DNA of 64,000 bases from Rhodoferax sp. (lineage in GTDB: Bacteria > Pseudomonadota > Gammaproteobacteria > Burkholderiales > Burkholderiaceae_C): NCBI RefSeq assembly GCF_018780565.1, contig NZ_JADMJN010000003.1:496001-560000 (forward strand), written 5' to 3'. Numbering within the stretch: the stretch's first letter is position 1; every line of letters begins with the position of its first letter. Positions 45,501-52,037 of the stretch are shown here, piece by piece. The notes below the pieces were generated by a model. The model was given only the letters and a program-made list of their open reading frames with translations. It did no database searches and had not been told where the DNA came from. A program made the translations under genes and the position numbers.

Positions 45501-45909
45501 CGCACAGTCAGGCGAGCCCACCCCCCAGCCAAACCAGTGCACCACAACGCCAGGCGTGAGAGAAAACGCCAGCCATATCGCCCAAGCCGCCAAGCGCCTG
45601 AACGACCTGCGCGAAGCCTGGCTCAACCCGCCCGAGTGGACCGACCGTGTGCCCGAGGTCACCCCACTGGGCATGGACAAAAGCCCGTACCCCGACCGCA
45701 TCCTGCCCAAACCCGGCCACGAAAAAGACCTGGCCGAGCGCACGCTGACCAAGCTCTACAACTTGTCGCCCGCCTGGCTGGACGCGGCCCACAAGGCGCT
45801 GGACGCCGCAGTGGCCCAGGCCTACGGCTGGAGCGACTATCGCGCGGACATGCCCGATGAAGAAATCCTCAAGCGCCTGCTGGCGTTGAATTTGGAACGG
45901 GCGGGTTGA
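42574..45909 (+). CDS. MmeI-like (type IIL) restriction-modification protein
   Basis: A 1111-residue single-chain DNA methyltransferase with an N-terminal nuclease. The nuclease site appears as Asp64 and Glu74-Asn-Lys76 (GYADVFMRNHFAWENKAPG). Methyltransferase motif I is DPACGSGNF (380-388) and motif IV is NPPF (549-552), an N6-adenine type. The target recognition and C-terminal helical regions follow (VARTSR-type surface near VKPWFNG, then ETFPFP). Two non-conserved insertions are striking: about residues 481-535 and 915-1000. Each is encoded by palindromic or dispersed repeats. It is co-directional with the toxin-antitoxin pair. The recognition sequence cannot be read from the protein. Confidence 0.86.
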   Translation: MTPQQFIAKWGPGGPAYDLNERQGAQPHFMDLCQLLGVPTPGSSGDYLFEQDTLVLGEARGYADVFMRNHFAWENKAPGRNLDTALKQLLTYSLALSNPPLLVVCDRLTTRIHTQFNGHPSEVHTVLLHELDQPDKQALLRRLWTDPESFRPKKTSRDITEAAAKSFSTLADGLRNRGPAKDLDPQGWQAHADEVAHFLTQCLFCFFAEDVSLLPGRMFEGLVNNKNLTSDKLTLGLTNLFTVMRKGGLYGNDDIPWFNGGLFKKVKVPALTIMEVTELRNAAALNWSAIDVSIFGTLFERGLDPSKRSQLGAHYTDPATILRIVEPVLSRPLLQKWELIAQEIRGLMAKSIKRNDKHHKAAQARFVLWLEQLKDYRVLDPACGSGNFLFLGLKALKDIEHKSHLDAAALGLDRQADLVTGPHNVLGIELNEYAAELARVTVWIGELQWRIEHGYDFKTNPVLEPLDHIECRDALLTFVAAGGTGSAERAGQTPGAHEPSVPKSPPTSAPPTPQSLMGRGDAGAAPAGALAAPLALEADWPRASVVIGNPPFLGDKKMRSELGDNYTTTLRKVYEGRVPGGADLVCYWFEKARKAIETSGLGAAGLVATNSIRGGKNRKVLEAICDTTRIYEAWSDEGWVNEGAAVRVSLIAFGHASQDAMLDGHDVTAIHADLTAGAETGTSLDLTAASPLRTNKAACFIGGMKKGSFDVTGEVARQWLRLPNPNGKSNAEVVKPWFNGLDVTRRPLDQWIVDYGLDLPQNEAALYEAPFSHLDRAVRPQREVVRNELEKRRWWLHARPAPDLRGAIAKLPRSLATARVAKYRLFVWLQPGIILDGQLVVTARSDDTTFGILHSRFHELWSLRMCTWLGVGNDPRYTPTTCFETFPFPAGLTPADTAHQRTETLEGGAVIPAGLSESNKPLDLVSIAKVATKNIATTTAPSQALQAGLAQGVGAISKSEAYEPPPPVPARPGEPNAQSGEPTPQPNQCTTTPGVRENASHIAQAAKRLNDLREAWLNPPEWTDRVPEVTPLGMDKSPYPDRILPKPGHEKDLAERTLTKLYNLSPAWLDAAHKALDAAVAQAYGWSDYRADMPDEEILKRLLALNLERAG
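43571..43625 (+). repeat. Sequence resembling the dispersed GCTA repeat inside the RM gene
   Basis: GCTACAAAAATGGGAGCTTA and then GGGGGCTGATGGCCAAAA have the edge and end elements of the repeat. However, the encoded peptide also fits the conserved family pattern before motif I, so convergence is possible. I keep it as a low-confidence copy. Confidence 0.35.
44024..44121 (+). repeat. In-frame palindromic element 1 in the RM gene
   Basis: Arms of 27 nt (44024-44050 and 44095-44121) pair at 26 of 27 positions, and the only mismatch is a G-T pair. Inside, GGGGGC (44055-44060) and GCCCCC (44085-44090) enclose a 24-nt loop that begins TCAT and ends GAAATC. It keeps the reading frame and encodes part of the non-conserved insertion between motifs I and IV. 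Confidence 0.85.
45325..45380 (-). repeat. Dispersed GCTA repeat inside the RM gene
   Basis: On the minus strand GCTATGTTTTTAGTAGCTAC is followed by TTTGGCAATAGATACGAGG and TCTAGAGGCTTATTTGA. The order of elements matches other copies. It lies in the second non-conserved insertion and keeps the reading frame. Confidence 0.6.
45411..45488 (-). repeat. In-frame palindromic element 2 in the RM gene
   Basis: Arms of 27 nt (45411-45437 and 45462-45488) pair at 25 of 27 positions, both mismatches being G-T. The 24-nt loop, read on the minus strand, begins TCAT and ends GAAATC, and is flanked by GGGGGC and GCCCCC. Element 1 has the same core in the opposite orientation, while the outer arms differ. 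Confidence 0.85.
45818..45878 (+). repeat. 61-bp direct repeat, copy 1 (3' end of the RM gene)
   Basis: This segment encodes the last conserved peptide of the restriction-modification protein (AYGWSDYRADMPDEEILKRL). It recurs at 46677-46737 with 58 of 61 identical bases. The two copies flank the MntA/HepT pair. Confidence 0.9.
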
Positions 45910-45967
45910 TGTGCACCGTGCTGTTTCGCATTGCGCTAGTATTTGCAGCAACTGAGGTCAATACACC

Positions 45968-46258
45968 ATGAAACCATCCCAATCCCTGGAACTCAAACGC
46001 ATTGCCGTTCGCGAGGCGGCTGCGCGTTATCAAACGGTAAATCCCCGGGTGTTCGGATCGGTCATTTATGGACGAGACACAGAGGGTAGCGATATTGATT
46101 TGCTGGTCGACCCACTGCCAGGGACCACACTGTTTGACTTGGGTGGCTTGCAGGTTGAGTTGGAAGAACTGCTGGGTGTCCCCGTCGACTTGTTGACGCC
46201 TGGTGATCTGCCCGCCAAATTTCGGGCTCAAGTTCTGGCGGAGGCGAGGCCGATATGA
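45968..46258 (+). CDS. MntA-type nucleotidyltransferase antitoxin
   Basis: A 96-residue minimal nucleotidyltransferase. The catalytic motif is complete: Gly30-Ser31, ten residues, then Asp42-x-Asp44. In HepT/MntA systems the antitoxin MntA blocks its partner by adding AMP residues to the toxin tyrosine. The gene overlaps the HEPN gene by 4 bases, so the two are translated together. It starts 58 bases after the restriction-modification stop. Confidence 0.9.
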   Translation: MKPSQSLELKRIAVREAAARYQTVNPRVFGSVIYGRDTEGSDIDLLVDPLPGTTLFDLGGLQVELEELLGVPVDLLTPGDLPAKFRAQVLAEARPI

Positions 46259-46611
46259 GCGCGAGCAATCGTATTCCTGATTACCTGGACCACATGCTGG
46301 AAGCCGCAAAGCAAGCGTGCGATTATGTCGAGGGGCTGACCAAAGAGGATTTTCTGGGCGACAAGAAAACTCAGCAGGCCGTTGTCCTTAACCTCATTTT
46401 GATTGGTGAGGAGGCCGCCAAATTGTTGAAAGAATACGAAACGTTTGCGAATGAACATCCGCGGTTGCCATTGCGCAATATGAAGGGTATGCGCAATCGG
46501 ATTGCCCATGGGTATTTTGAAATTAACCTCGATACCGTTTGGGAAACCGTTAAGACGGCGTTACCTCAATTGATTCAGCAACTGCCTGATATACGCAATA
46601 GCTTGCGCTAG
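46255..46611 (+). CDS. HepT-type HEPN toxin (DUF86)
   Basis: A 118-residue helical HEPN-domain RNase. The active-site motif RX4HXY is intact as RNRIAHGY (Arg80, His85, Tyr87), with Tyr87 the expected AMPylation target. Proteins of this type cleave RNA when not neutralised by MntA. The stop codon (46609-46611) runs into a hexanucleotide repeat. The pair with mntA is a standard HepT/MntA module, here placed directly downstream of a restriction system. Confidence 0.92.
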   Translation: MSASNRIPDYLDHMLEAAKQACDYVEGLTKEDFLGDKKTQQAVVLNLILIGEEAAKLLKEYETFANEHPRLPLRNMKGMRNRIAHGYFEINLDTVWETVKTALPQLIQQLPDIRNSLR

Positions 46612-46645
46612 GCAGAGGCAGAGGCAGAGGCAGAGGCAGAGGCAG
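46611..46645 (+). repeat. Hexanucleotide microsatellite (GGCAGA)
   Basis: Five full GGCAGA units and a sixth that lacks only its last base start on the final base of the hepT stop codon. It is non-coding in this register, but a copy-number change would alter the spacing to downstream sequence. It marks the right edge of the TA pair. Confidence 0.95.
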
Positions 46646-46676
46646 TGTCGTCTTCATCGCTGTAGATTTTTCCCTT

Positions 46677-46737
46677 AGGCCTACGGCTGGAGCGACTGTC
46701 GCGCGGACATGCCCGATGAAGAAGTCCTCAAGCGGCT
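46677..46737 (+). pseudogene. Relic of an RM gene 3' end (61-bp repeat, copy 2)
   Basis: It matches 45818-45878 at 58 of 61 bases and still encodes AYGWSDCRADMPDEEVLKRL in one frame, but no gene leads into it. It ends exactly at the stop codon of the minus-strand small membrane-protein gene, which marks a recombination junction. Confidence 0.8.
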
Positions 46738-47027
46738 CAATTCAAGCTGTCCCGCCAGTCGCACCGCACGCGCTGCGTCGCATCCGCCTTCAGGCGCCAG
46801 CCCACATACAGGTGCGGTGCCAGCATGCCCGCGAGACACAGGGGATAGGCCCACGGCGCGTCCAGCGCGAAGGCGGGCAGCCAGCCCACGCGCCCGAGCA
46901 CCCAGAGAATGAGCATGGTGTCCCACAACTGATATTCCAGCGGATGTTCCGGTCGGTGTTCCACATGCCACTTCTTGATGCGCTGAAGTTTGGCCAGCGG
47001 GAGATGATGGGGCATGTGGTGAATCAT
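46737..47027 (-). CDS. Small predicted membrane protein, unknown function
   Basis: A 96-residue protein I do not recognise. The N-terminus is basic and His-rich (MIHHMPHHLPLAKLQRIKKW). Two hydrophobic segments follow, LWDTMLILWVLGRVGWLPAF and YPLCLAGMLAPHLYVGW, and a charged tail closes the chain. The start at 47027 is supported by GGAGG at 47033-47037. Its stop codon abuts the RM relic. Recombination may have altered its 3' end, so the C-terminal residues should be compared with orthologues. No neighbour suggests a role. Confidence 0.65.
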   Translation of the reverse strand: MIHHMPHHLPLAKLQRIKKWHVEHRPEHPLEYQLWDTMLILWVLGRVGWLPAFALDAPWAYPLCLAGMLAPHLYVGWRLKADATQRVRCDWRDSLN

Positions 47028-47092
47028 GGCAACCTCCGGTACGAAAGAGCCAATGTAAGTTACGCGTAAGTCTCTGTCAACACCCTTTGTCG

Positions 47093-48346
47093 TCAAAACA
47101 GCTGATCGATTTTTGCTATTGAATTGGTAGCTGACAAGGCATGTTCTACGGGGGGTAGAGTCCTATTTTGCTCATAATTTTCGGCGTCGGTCGCTTTTAA
47201 CAACGTGCCCACTCGCACGCCCAGCAAGCGCAAGCGTTTGTCCAGCGGCACACGTTTGAGGCACTGCCCGGCCGTTTGGCGGATGGTTTGCGCGTCTGCC
47301 GTGAAGGTGTCCAGGGTCTGGTCGCGGGTGACGCTTTTGAAGTCGTCATAGCGCAGCTTGATACCGATGGTCTTGCCGACATAACCTTTGCGCTGCAGGT
47401 CATTGGCCACACTGGTGCACAGGCGCGTGAAGATGGCACCCAGCTCGGCCTTGTCGCGCACGGCGTGCAGGTCGCGCTCAAAGGTGGTTTCGCGGCTCAT
47501 GGACACGGGTTCGCTCTCGGTGACCACCGGGCGCGTATCGTGGCCGCGGGCGGCATCATGCATCCAGGCGCCGGTTTTCCTGCCGAACTGCGCCACCAGC
47601 CAGGGCAGGTCTTTCTGGGCCAGTTCACCGATGGTGCTGATGCCCAAGCCCTTGAGCTTTTCATCGGCCTTGGGGCCGATGCCGTTGATCTTGCGGCAGG
47701 CCAGTGGCCAGATCTTGTCCTGCACATCTTCTTCCAGAACGATGGAGATGCCATTGGGCTTGTTGAACTCGCTGGCCATTTTGGCCAGCAGCTTGTTGGG
47801 CGCGACGCCGACCGAGCAGGTCAGGCCGGTCTTCTCGAAAATGGTTTTCTGGATCAGTCGCGCCAGCACGCGCCCGCCTTCGCGCTGGCCGCCGGGGACC
47901 TCCGTGAAGTCGATGTAGACCTCGTCCACGCCACGGTCTTCCATGAGCGGTGCAATCTCAAGAATGATGGCCTTGAACGCATGGGAGTACTTGCGGTATT
48001 CCTGAAAATCCACCGGCAACAAGATGGCCTGCGGACACAGCTTGGCGGCCTTCATCAGGCCCAGGGCCGAGCCCACGCCGAACTGGCGTGCCGCGTAGGT
48101 GGCGGTGGTGATGACACCGCGGCCGGTGTAGCCCTTGAGTCGGGGAAATTCATCCAGCGGGATATCGGCCAGGGTATGGCCCGCATAGGTCTGGCGCAGT
48201 GTTTCATCTTCGGCACGTCGTCCACCGCCAATCACCACCGGCAAGCCCTTGAGCTGCGGGTAGCGCAGCAGTTCGACGGACGCATAGAAGGCATCCATGT
48301 CGAGGTGGGCAATGCGGCGGATCACACCGCTTGGTGTCGTGCTCAC
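47093..48346 (-). CDS. dinB: DNA polymerase IV
   Basis: A 417-residue Y-family translesion polymerase. The palm motif AHLDMDAFYASVE and the catalytic DRGVDEVYIDFTE are intact, as are the helix-hairpin-helix (KINGIGPKADEKL) and little-finger regions. The start is a GTG at 48346 that overlaps the TGA of the prenyltransferase gene (GTGA), which confirms it. The C-terminal 20 or so residues are encoded by a dispersed repeat at 47115-47170, which lies just before the terminal IDQLF, a plausible beta-clamp-binding motif. Confidence 0.95.
   Translation of the reverse strand: MSTTPSGVIRRIAHLDMDAFYASVELLRYPQLKGLPVVIGGGRRAEDETLRQTYAGHTLADIPLDEFPRLKGYTGRGVITTATYAARQFGVGSALGLMKAAKLCPQAILLPVDFQEYRKYSHAFKAIILEIAPLMEDRGVDEVYIDFTEVPGGQREGGRVLARLIQKTIFEKTGLTCSVGVAPNKLLAKMASEFNKPNGISIVLEEDVQDKIWPLACRKINGIGPKADEKLKGLGISTIGELAQKDLPWLVAQFGRKTGAWMHDAARGHDTRPVVTESEPVSMSRETTFERDLHAVRDKAELGAIFTRLCTSVANDLQRKGYVGKTIGIKLRYDDFKSVTRDQTLDTFTADAQTIRQTAGQCLKRVPLDKRLRLLGVRVGTLLKATDAENYEQNRTLPPVEHALSATNSIAKIDQLF
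47115..47170 (+). repeat. Dispersed GCTA repeat in the 3' end of dinB
   Basis: GCTATTGAATTGGTAGCTGA opens the copy, with GGGGGGTAGAGTCCTATTTTG at the end. It aligns with the intergenic copy at 22916. It lies inside dinB, antisense to its reading direction, and encodes the stretch before the final six residues. Confidence 0.7.
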
Positions 48347-49236
48347 GACATCAACATCCCGGTGGCCATCAGCACCGGTGTCAGGATGGCGAGCAGCACG
48401 TTGCGCCCCATGGCGGGTAACAGCTGTTGTATGTCCAGCGCATGGGTGCGCACATCCCGCATGGTGGGCAGTGCCAGGGCCAGTGTCAGCAGGCCCAGCA
48501 AGGCACCAGCCGGGAGCAAGCCCGCCAACACGGCGACCGTGAGGCTGACAAAAGCCAGCGCCGCGAATGCCGTGTAGTACCGTGCTGCAACGGCTGGTCC
48601 CGAGGTCACCAGAATATGGCGGCGGCCCACACGGGCGTCGGCCTGTGCATCGGGGAACTGGTTGAGCAGCAACAAGTTGTTGACCAGAAAAAAGGGCACG
48701 AGGGAGGCGACCAAGGCGGTGCCCGAGTAGCTCCCGGTCAAGGCAACATGGGTGCCCACCACCATCAGGGGGCCAAAACCCAGGCCCGGCGCAATCAGGC
48801 ACAGCAGCGTATGGCGGGTGATCCACGGCGTGTAGGCCAGCACCAGCGCGATGCCCACCAAACCCAGCGGCAACAAGGCAAGGCCTTGCCACACCACAAA
48901 ATACAGGCCCACGCCGATGCTGATCGCCAGGCTGCCCACCGCCATGGCGAGCGTGGGCCCCGCCAGATCCGGGTGCGCCGGCAGCACACCGCTGCCGCCG
49001 CTGAAGGGGGTCGGCTTTGTCATGGCGTCCAGGCCACTGCGAAAATCCAGGTATTCATTGAACGCATTGACACTGACGTGGGCGGCCAATGCGCCCAGCA
49101 TCACCAGCGCAGCCATGAGCAGGTCCAGATGGTCGTGGGTCCAATGCACGCTGGCGAGGCCCAGCGACACGCAGGCAGGGGTGAGCACCAGAAAAGGGAG
49201 TCGGGCCGGGCTCAGCCAAAGAACAAAATTGCGCAT
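48343..49236 (-). CDS. UbiA-family prenyltransferase
   Basis: A 297-residue integral-membrane prenyltransferase with about eight or nine hydrophobic helices. The two Asp-rich motifs for the prenyl diphosphate are NAFNEYLDFRSGLD and NQFPDAQADARVGRR. The sequence is closer to the MenA-like/1,4-dihydroxy-2-naphthoate group than to UbiA proper, but the aromatic acceptor is not determined. Its stop overlaps the dinB start by 4 bases. It is divergent from the Pat-like gene. Confidence 0.85.
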   Translation of the reverse strand: MRNFVLWLSPARLPFLVLTPACVSLGLASVHWTHDHLDLLMAALVMLGALAAHVSVNAFNEYLDFRSGLDAMTKPTPFSGGSGVLPAHPDLAGPTLAMAVGSLAISIGVGLYFVVWQGLALLPLGLVGIALVLAYTPWITRHTLLCLIAPGLGFGPLMVVGTHVALTGSYSGTALVASLVPFFLVNNLLLLNQFPDAQADARVGRRHILVTSGPAVAARYYTAFAALAFVSLTVAVLAGLLPAGALLGLLTLALALPTMRDVRTHALDIQQLLPAMGRNVLLAILTPVLMATGMLMS

Positions 49237-49338
49237 GCCATGAGGATAACGCGAACGCTTGCTGCCTCAAGTCAAGGCGATGGCCGTGCGCAGGCGTTAA
49301 GCTGTGCACCAGTGAACTATTTTCCGACGGGAGTCTGC

Positions 49339-52017
49339 ATGGACAAGCATTTTTTGACGCCACTTTTTTCACCCGACTCCATTGCTGTTTTTGCGGGCAC
49401 GGCGGACGACTCCAGTTCGCAGACTGCGCAAGCACAGGTCCTGCACCGCATGCTGCGGGCACAGCGCTATGCCGGAACCCTGGTGTTTCTGGATATCCAT
49501 GCCAGTGGCACGCTGGCTGATCTGGCCAACACCCATGCCGATCTGGCGGTGATTGCCATGCCACCGGCCGAGGTGGCATCCGCCCTGGAGATTGCCGGTC
49601 GCATCAAGTGCCGCGCCGCCCTGGTGATTTCCAGCGGCATCGATGCCGCGCAGGCGGCTGAGCTGCACAAAATTGCCCGGCGCGATGGCATCCATCTGCT
49701 GGGGCCGAATTGCCTGGGTTTTCAGCGCCCGCACCTCAACCTCAATGCCAGTGTGGCCGGTGACCTGTGCGCGCAGGGGCCGCTGGCGCTGGTGTCGCAA
49801 TCGGGTGCGCTGACCGCCTCCATTCTGGACTGGGCCCAAAAGAATGCGGTAGGGTTTTCGACCGTGGTGTCCCTGGGCCCCAACACGGCGGTGGACATGG
49901 CCCAGGTGCTGGATTTTCTGGCGGCCGATGCGCATACCCACAGCATCGTGGTCTACCTGGAAGGCATCAACAACGCACGCCGCTTCATGAGCGCGTTGCG
50001 GGCGGCGGCCAATGTCAAACCCGTGGTCGTGCTCAAGGCCGGTCGCCGGTCGGCTGGCAACCAGGCGGCGCTCACGCATTCGGGCACCATTGTGGGCAGC
50101 GACGATGTGTTTGATGCGGCCTTGCGCCGCGCAGGCGCGGTGCGGGTGCGCTCATTCGTGGAGCTTTTTTCGGCCTCCAAATGCCTGGCCTCGCGTTACC
50201 GGCCGGTGGGGCGGCGTCTGGCGATTGTGACCAATGGCGGGGGCCCCGGTGTGCTGGCAGCCGATTGGGTGAGCGAGATCAATCTGCAGTTGGGTTGCCT
50301 GACGCCTGAGCAGGCACGCCTGCTCAAACTTGACTTGCCACCCCTGGCATCCTTGTCCGACTTGATTGATGTTTCGCAAGATGCCGGGCCGGCGCATTTC
50401 ATGGCCGCCATTGCGGCTGCTGGCAAAGCTCCCCAGATCGACGGGGTGCTGGCCATCTATTCACCCAGGATTGGCATTGACGGTGCCGGCATTGCCACTG
50501 CACTGGCCGACATCAACAAACGCCTGGGCAAGCCCTTGCTGACCTGCTGGATGGGCGACGCCAGCGTGGGTGAATCAAGGCGCATCCTCAATGATGCGCT
50601 TATCCCCACCTTTCGCACGCCTGAAGCAGCCGTCGGTGCGTTCAGCAACATCGCCTCGTTCTACCAGAACCAGCAGTTGCTGCAACAGACGCCCCCGCCC
50701 TTGTCCGACCTGGCCAAGCCCGATGTGGAGGGTGCGCGGATGTTGATTGAAAGCGTGCTGGCTGAGCGCCGCAAGGTGCTCACCGAAATGGAGTCCAAGG
50801 CCCTGCTGGCTGCGTTTCATATTCCAGTGACCAAGACCATCCTGGCGCGCAGCGTCACCGAAGCCATCATGATTTCCACGCAGCTGGGGTTCCCGGTGGC
50901 GCTCAAGATCGACTCACCCGACATCAGCCACAAATCCGATGTGCAGGGTGTGGCGCTCAATGTGCTCAACGCCGTGGGCGTGCGCGACACGTACAACGAC
51001 ATGATGCAGGCCGTGGCCAGGCTGCAGCCCGGTGCGCGCATCAATGGCGTCACGGTGCAGAACATGTCGGCGCAGAAACGTGGCCGCGAGATCTACATCG
51101 GTTTGGTGACCGATGACCCGTTTGGTCCGGTGATTGCCTTTGGCGCCGGCGGCACCATGATCGAGCTGATCAACGACCGTGCCATGGAGCTGCCGCCGCT
51201 GAACCAGTTTCTGGCGCGCCGCCTGATCGAGCGTTCCCGTGTGGCCGAAACACTGGGCGAATGGCGCGGCGCTGCCGCCGTCAATATGGAGGCATTGGAG
51301 CAGGTGCTGCTGCGCGTGTCGGAAATGGTGTGCGAGCTGCCGCAACTGCGCGAGATGGACATCAACCCGATCATTGTGGACGAGTCGGGCGCGCTGGCGG
51401 TGGATGCTCGCATCGTGATCGACAACGCCCCGCCGTCGGCACGCAACTACAACCACCTGGCGATCCTGCCTTACCCGTCTCAGCATGAACAGCTGTGGCC
51501 TTTGCATGGCGGTGGTGAATGCACCGTGCGCCCGATTCACCCGGACGATGCCACCATGCTGCAGGAGTTCGTGCGCCAGCTGTCGCCGGAGAGCCGCTAC
51601 TTCCGTTTCGTCTCCAGCATGCAGGAGTTGCCTCCCACCATGTTGTCGCGCTTCACGCTGATCGACTACGACCGTGAAATGGCGCTGGTAGCCGTCACCC
51701 GCGAGAAGCAGGTGGACGCCAACGGCGAAACGACGGAAGTGGCCTGCATCGTGGGTGTGTCGCGTTACATCACCAACCCGGATCGCACCACCTGCGAGTT
51801 TTCGCTGGTGGTGGCCGATGATTTCAAGGGCAAGGGTCTGGGATCGCGGCTGATGCTCTCCATCATGGACTTCGCCCGCGAGAAAGGCCTGACTGAAATC
51901 GAAGGCTTGGTGCTGGCCAACAATCCCACCATGCTGAAACTGATGAAAGGCCTGGGCTTCACCGCCAAGCCCTTTGCCGAAGATGCTGACTTCAAACTGG
52001 TCACGCACCAGCTCTAG
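49339..52017 (+). CDS. Pat/YfiQ-like acyl-CoA synthetase (NDP-forming) plus GNAT acetyltransferase
   Basis: An 892-residue protein. It has a CoA-binding Rossmann domain (about 1-130), a succinyl-CoA ligase-like domain (about 140-460) with LTHSGTIVGSDDVFDAAL, and an ATP-grasp domain (about 490-715). A C-terminal GNAT domain (about 735-890) carries the acetyl-CoA loop DDFKGKGLGSRLM. The order is that of the lysine acetyltransferases Pat/PatZ, in which the synthetase part is catalytically silent and GNAT acetylates acetyl-CoA synthetase. The start follows ACGGGAG. It stands alone between the prenyltransferase and lldD genes. Confidence 0.92.
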   Translation: MDKHFLTPLFSPDSIAVFAGTADDSSSQTAQAQVLHRMLRAQRYAGTLVFLDIHASGTLADLANTHADLAVIAMPPAEVASALEIAGRIKCRAALVISSGIDAAQAAELHKIARRDGIHLLGPNCLGFQRPHLNLNASVAGDLCAQGPLALVSQSGALTASILDWAQKNAVGFSTVVSLGPNTAVDMAQVLDFLAADAHTHSIVVYLEGINNARRFMSALRAAANVKPVVVLKAGRRSAGNQAALTHSGTIVGSDDVFDAALRRAGAVRVRSFVELFSASKCLASRYRPVGRRLAIVTNGGGPGVLAADWVSEINLQLGCLTPEQARLLKLDLPPLASLSDLIDVSQDAGPAHFMAAIAAAGKAPQIDGVLAIYSPRIGIDGAGIATALADINKRLGKPLLTCWMGDASVGESRRILNDALIPTFRTPEAAVGAFSNIASFYQNQQLLQQTPPPLSDLAKPDVEGARMLIESVLAERRKVLTEMESKALLAAFHIPVTKTILARSVTEAIMISTQLGFPVALKIDSPDISHKSDVQGVALNVLNAVGVRDTYNDMMQAVARLQPGARINGVTVQNMSAQKRGREIYIGLVTDDPFGPVIAFGAGGTMIELINDRAMELPPLNQFLARRLIERSRVAETLGEWRGAAAVNMEALEQVLLRVSEMVCELPQLREMDINPIIVDESGALAVDARIVIDNAPPSARNYNHLAILPYPSQHEQLWPLHGGGECTVRPIHPDDATMLQEFVRQLSPESRYFRFVSSMQELPPTMLSRFTLIDYDREMALVAVTREKQVDANGETTEVACIVGVSRYITNPDRTTCEFSLVVADDFKGKGLGSRLMLSIMDFAREKGLTEIEGLVLANNPTMLKLMKGLGFTAKPFAEDADFKLVTHQL

Positions 52018-52037
52018 GGCTCGGCGGCAGCGGTGCC

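Noticed and set aside
46709..46912. A short plus-strand open frame over the RM relic
   Set aside because: It only keeps the last residues of the RM protein before running antisense into the small membrane-protein gene. It has no start or ribosome binding site of its own.
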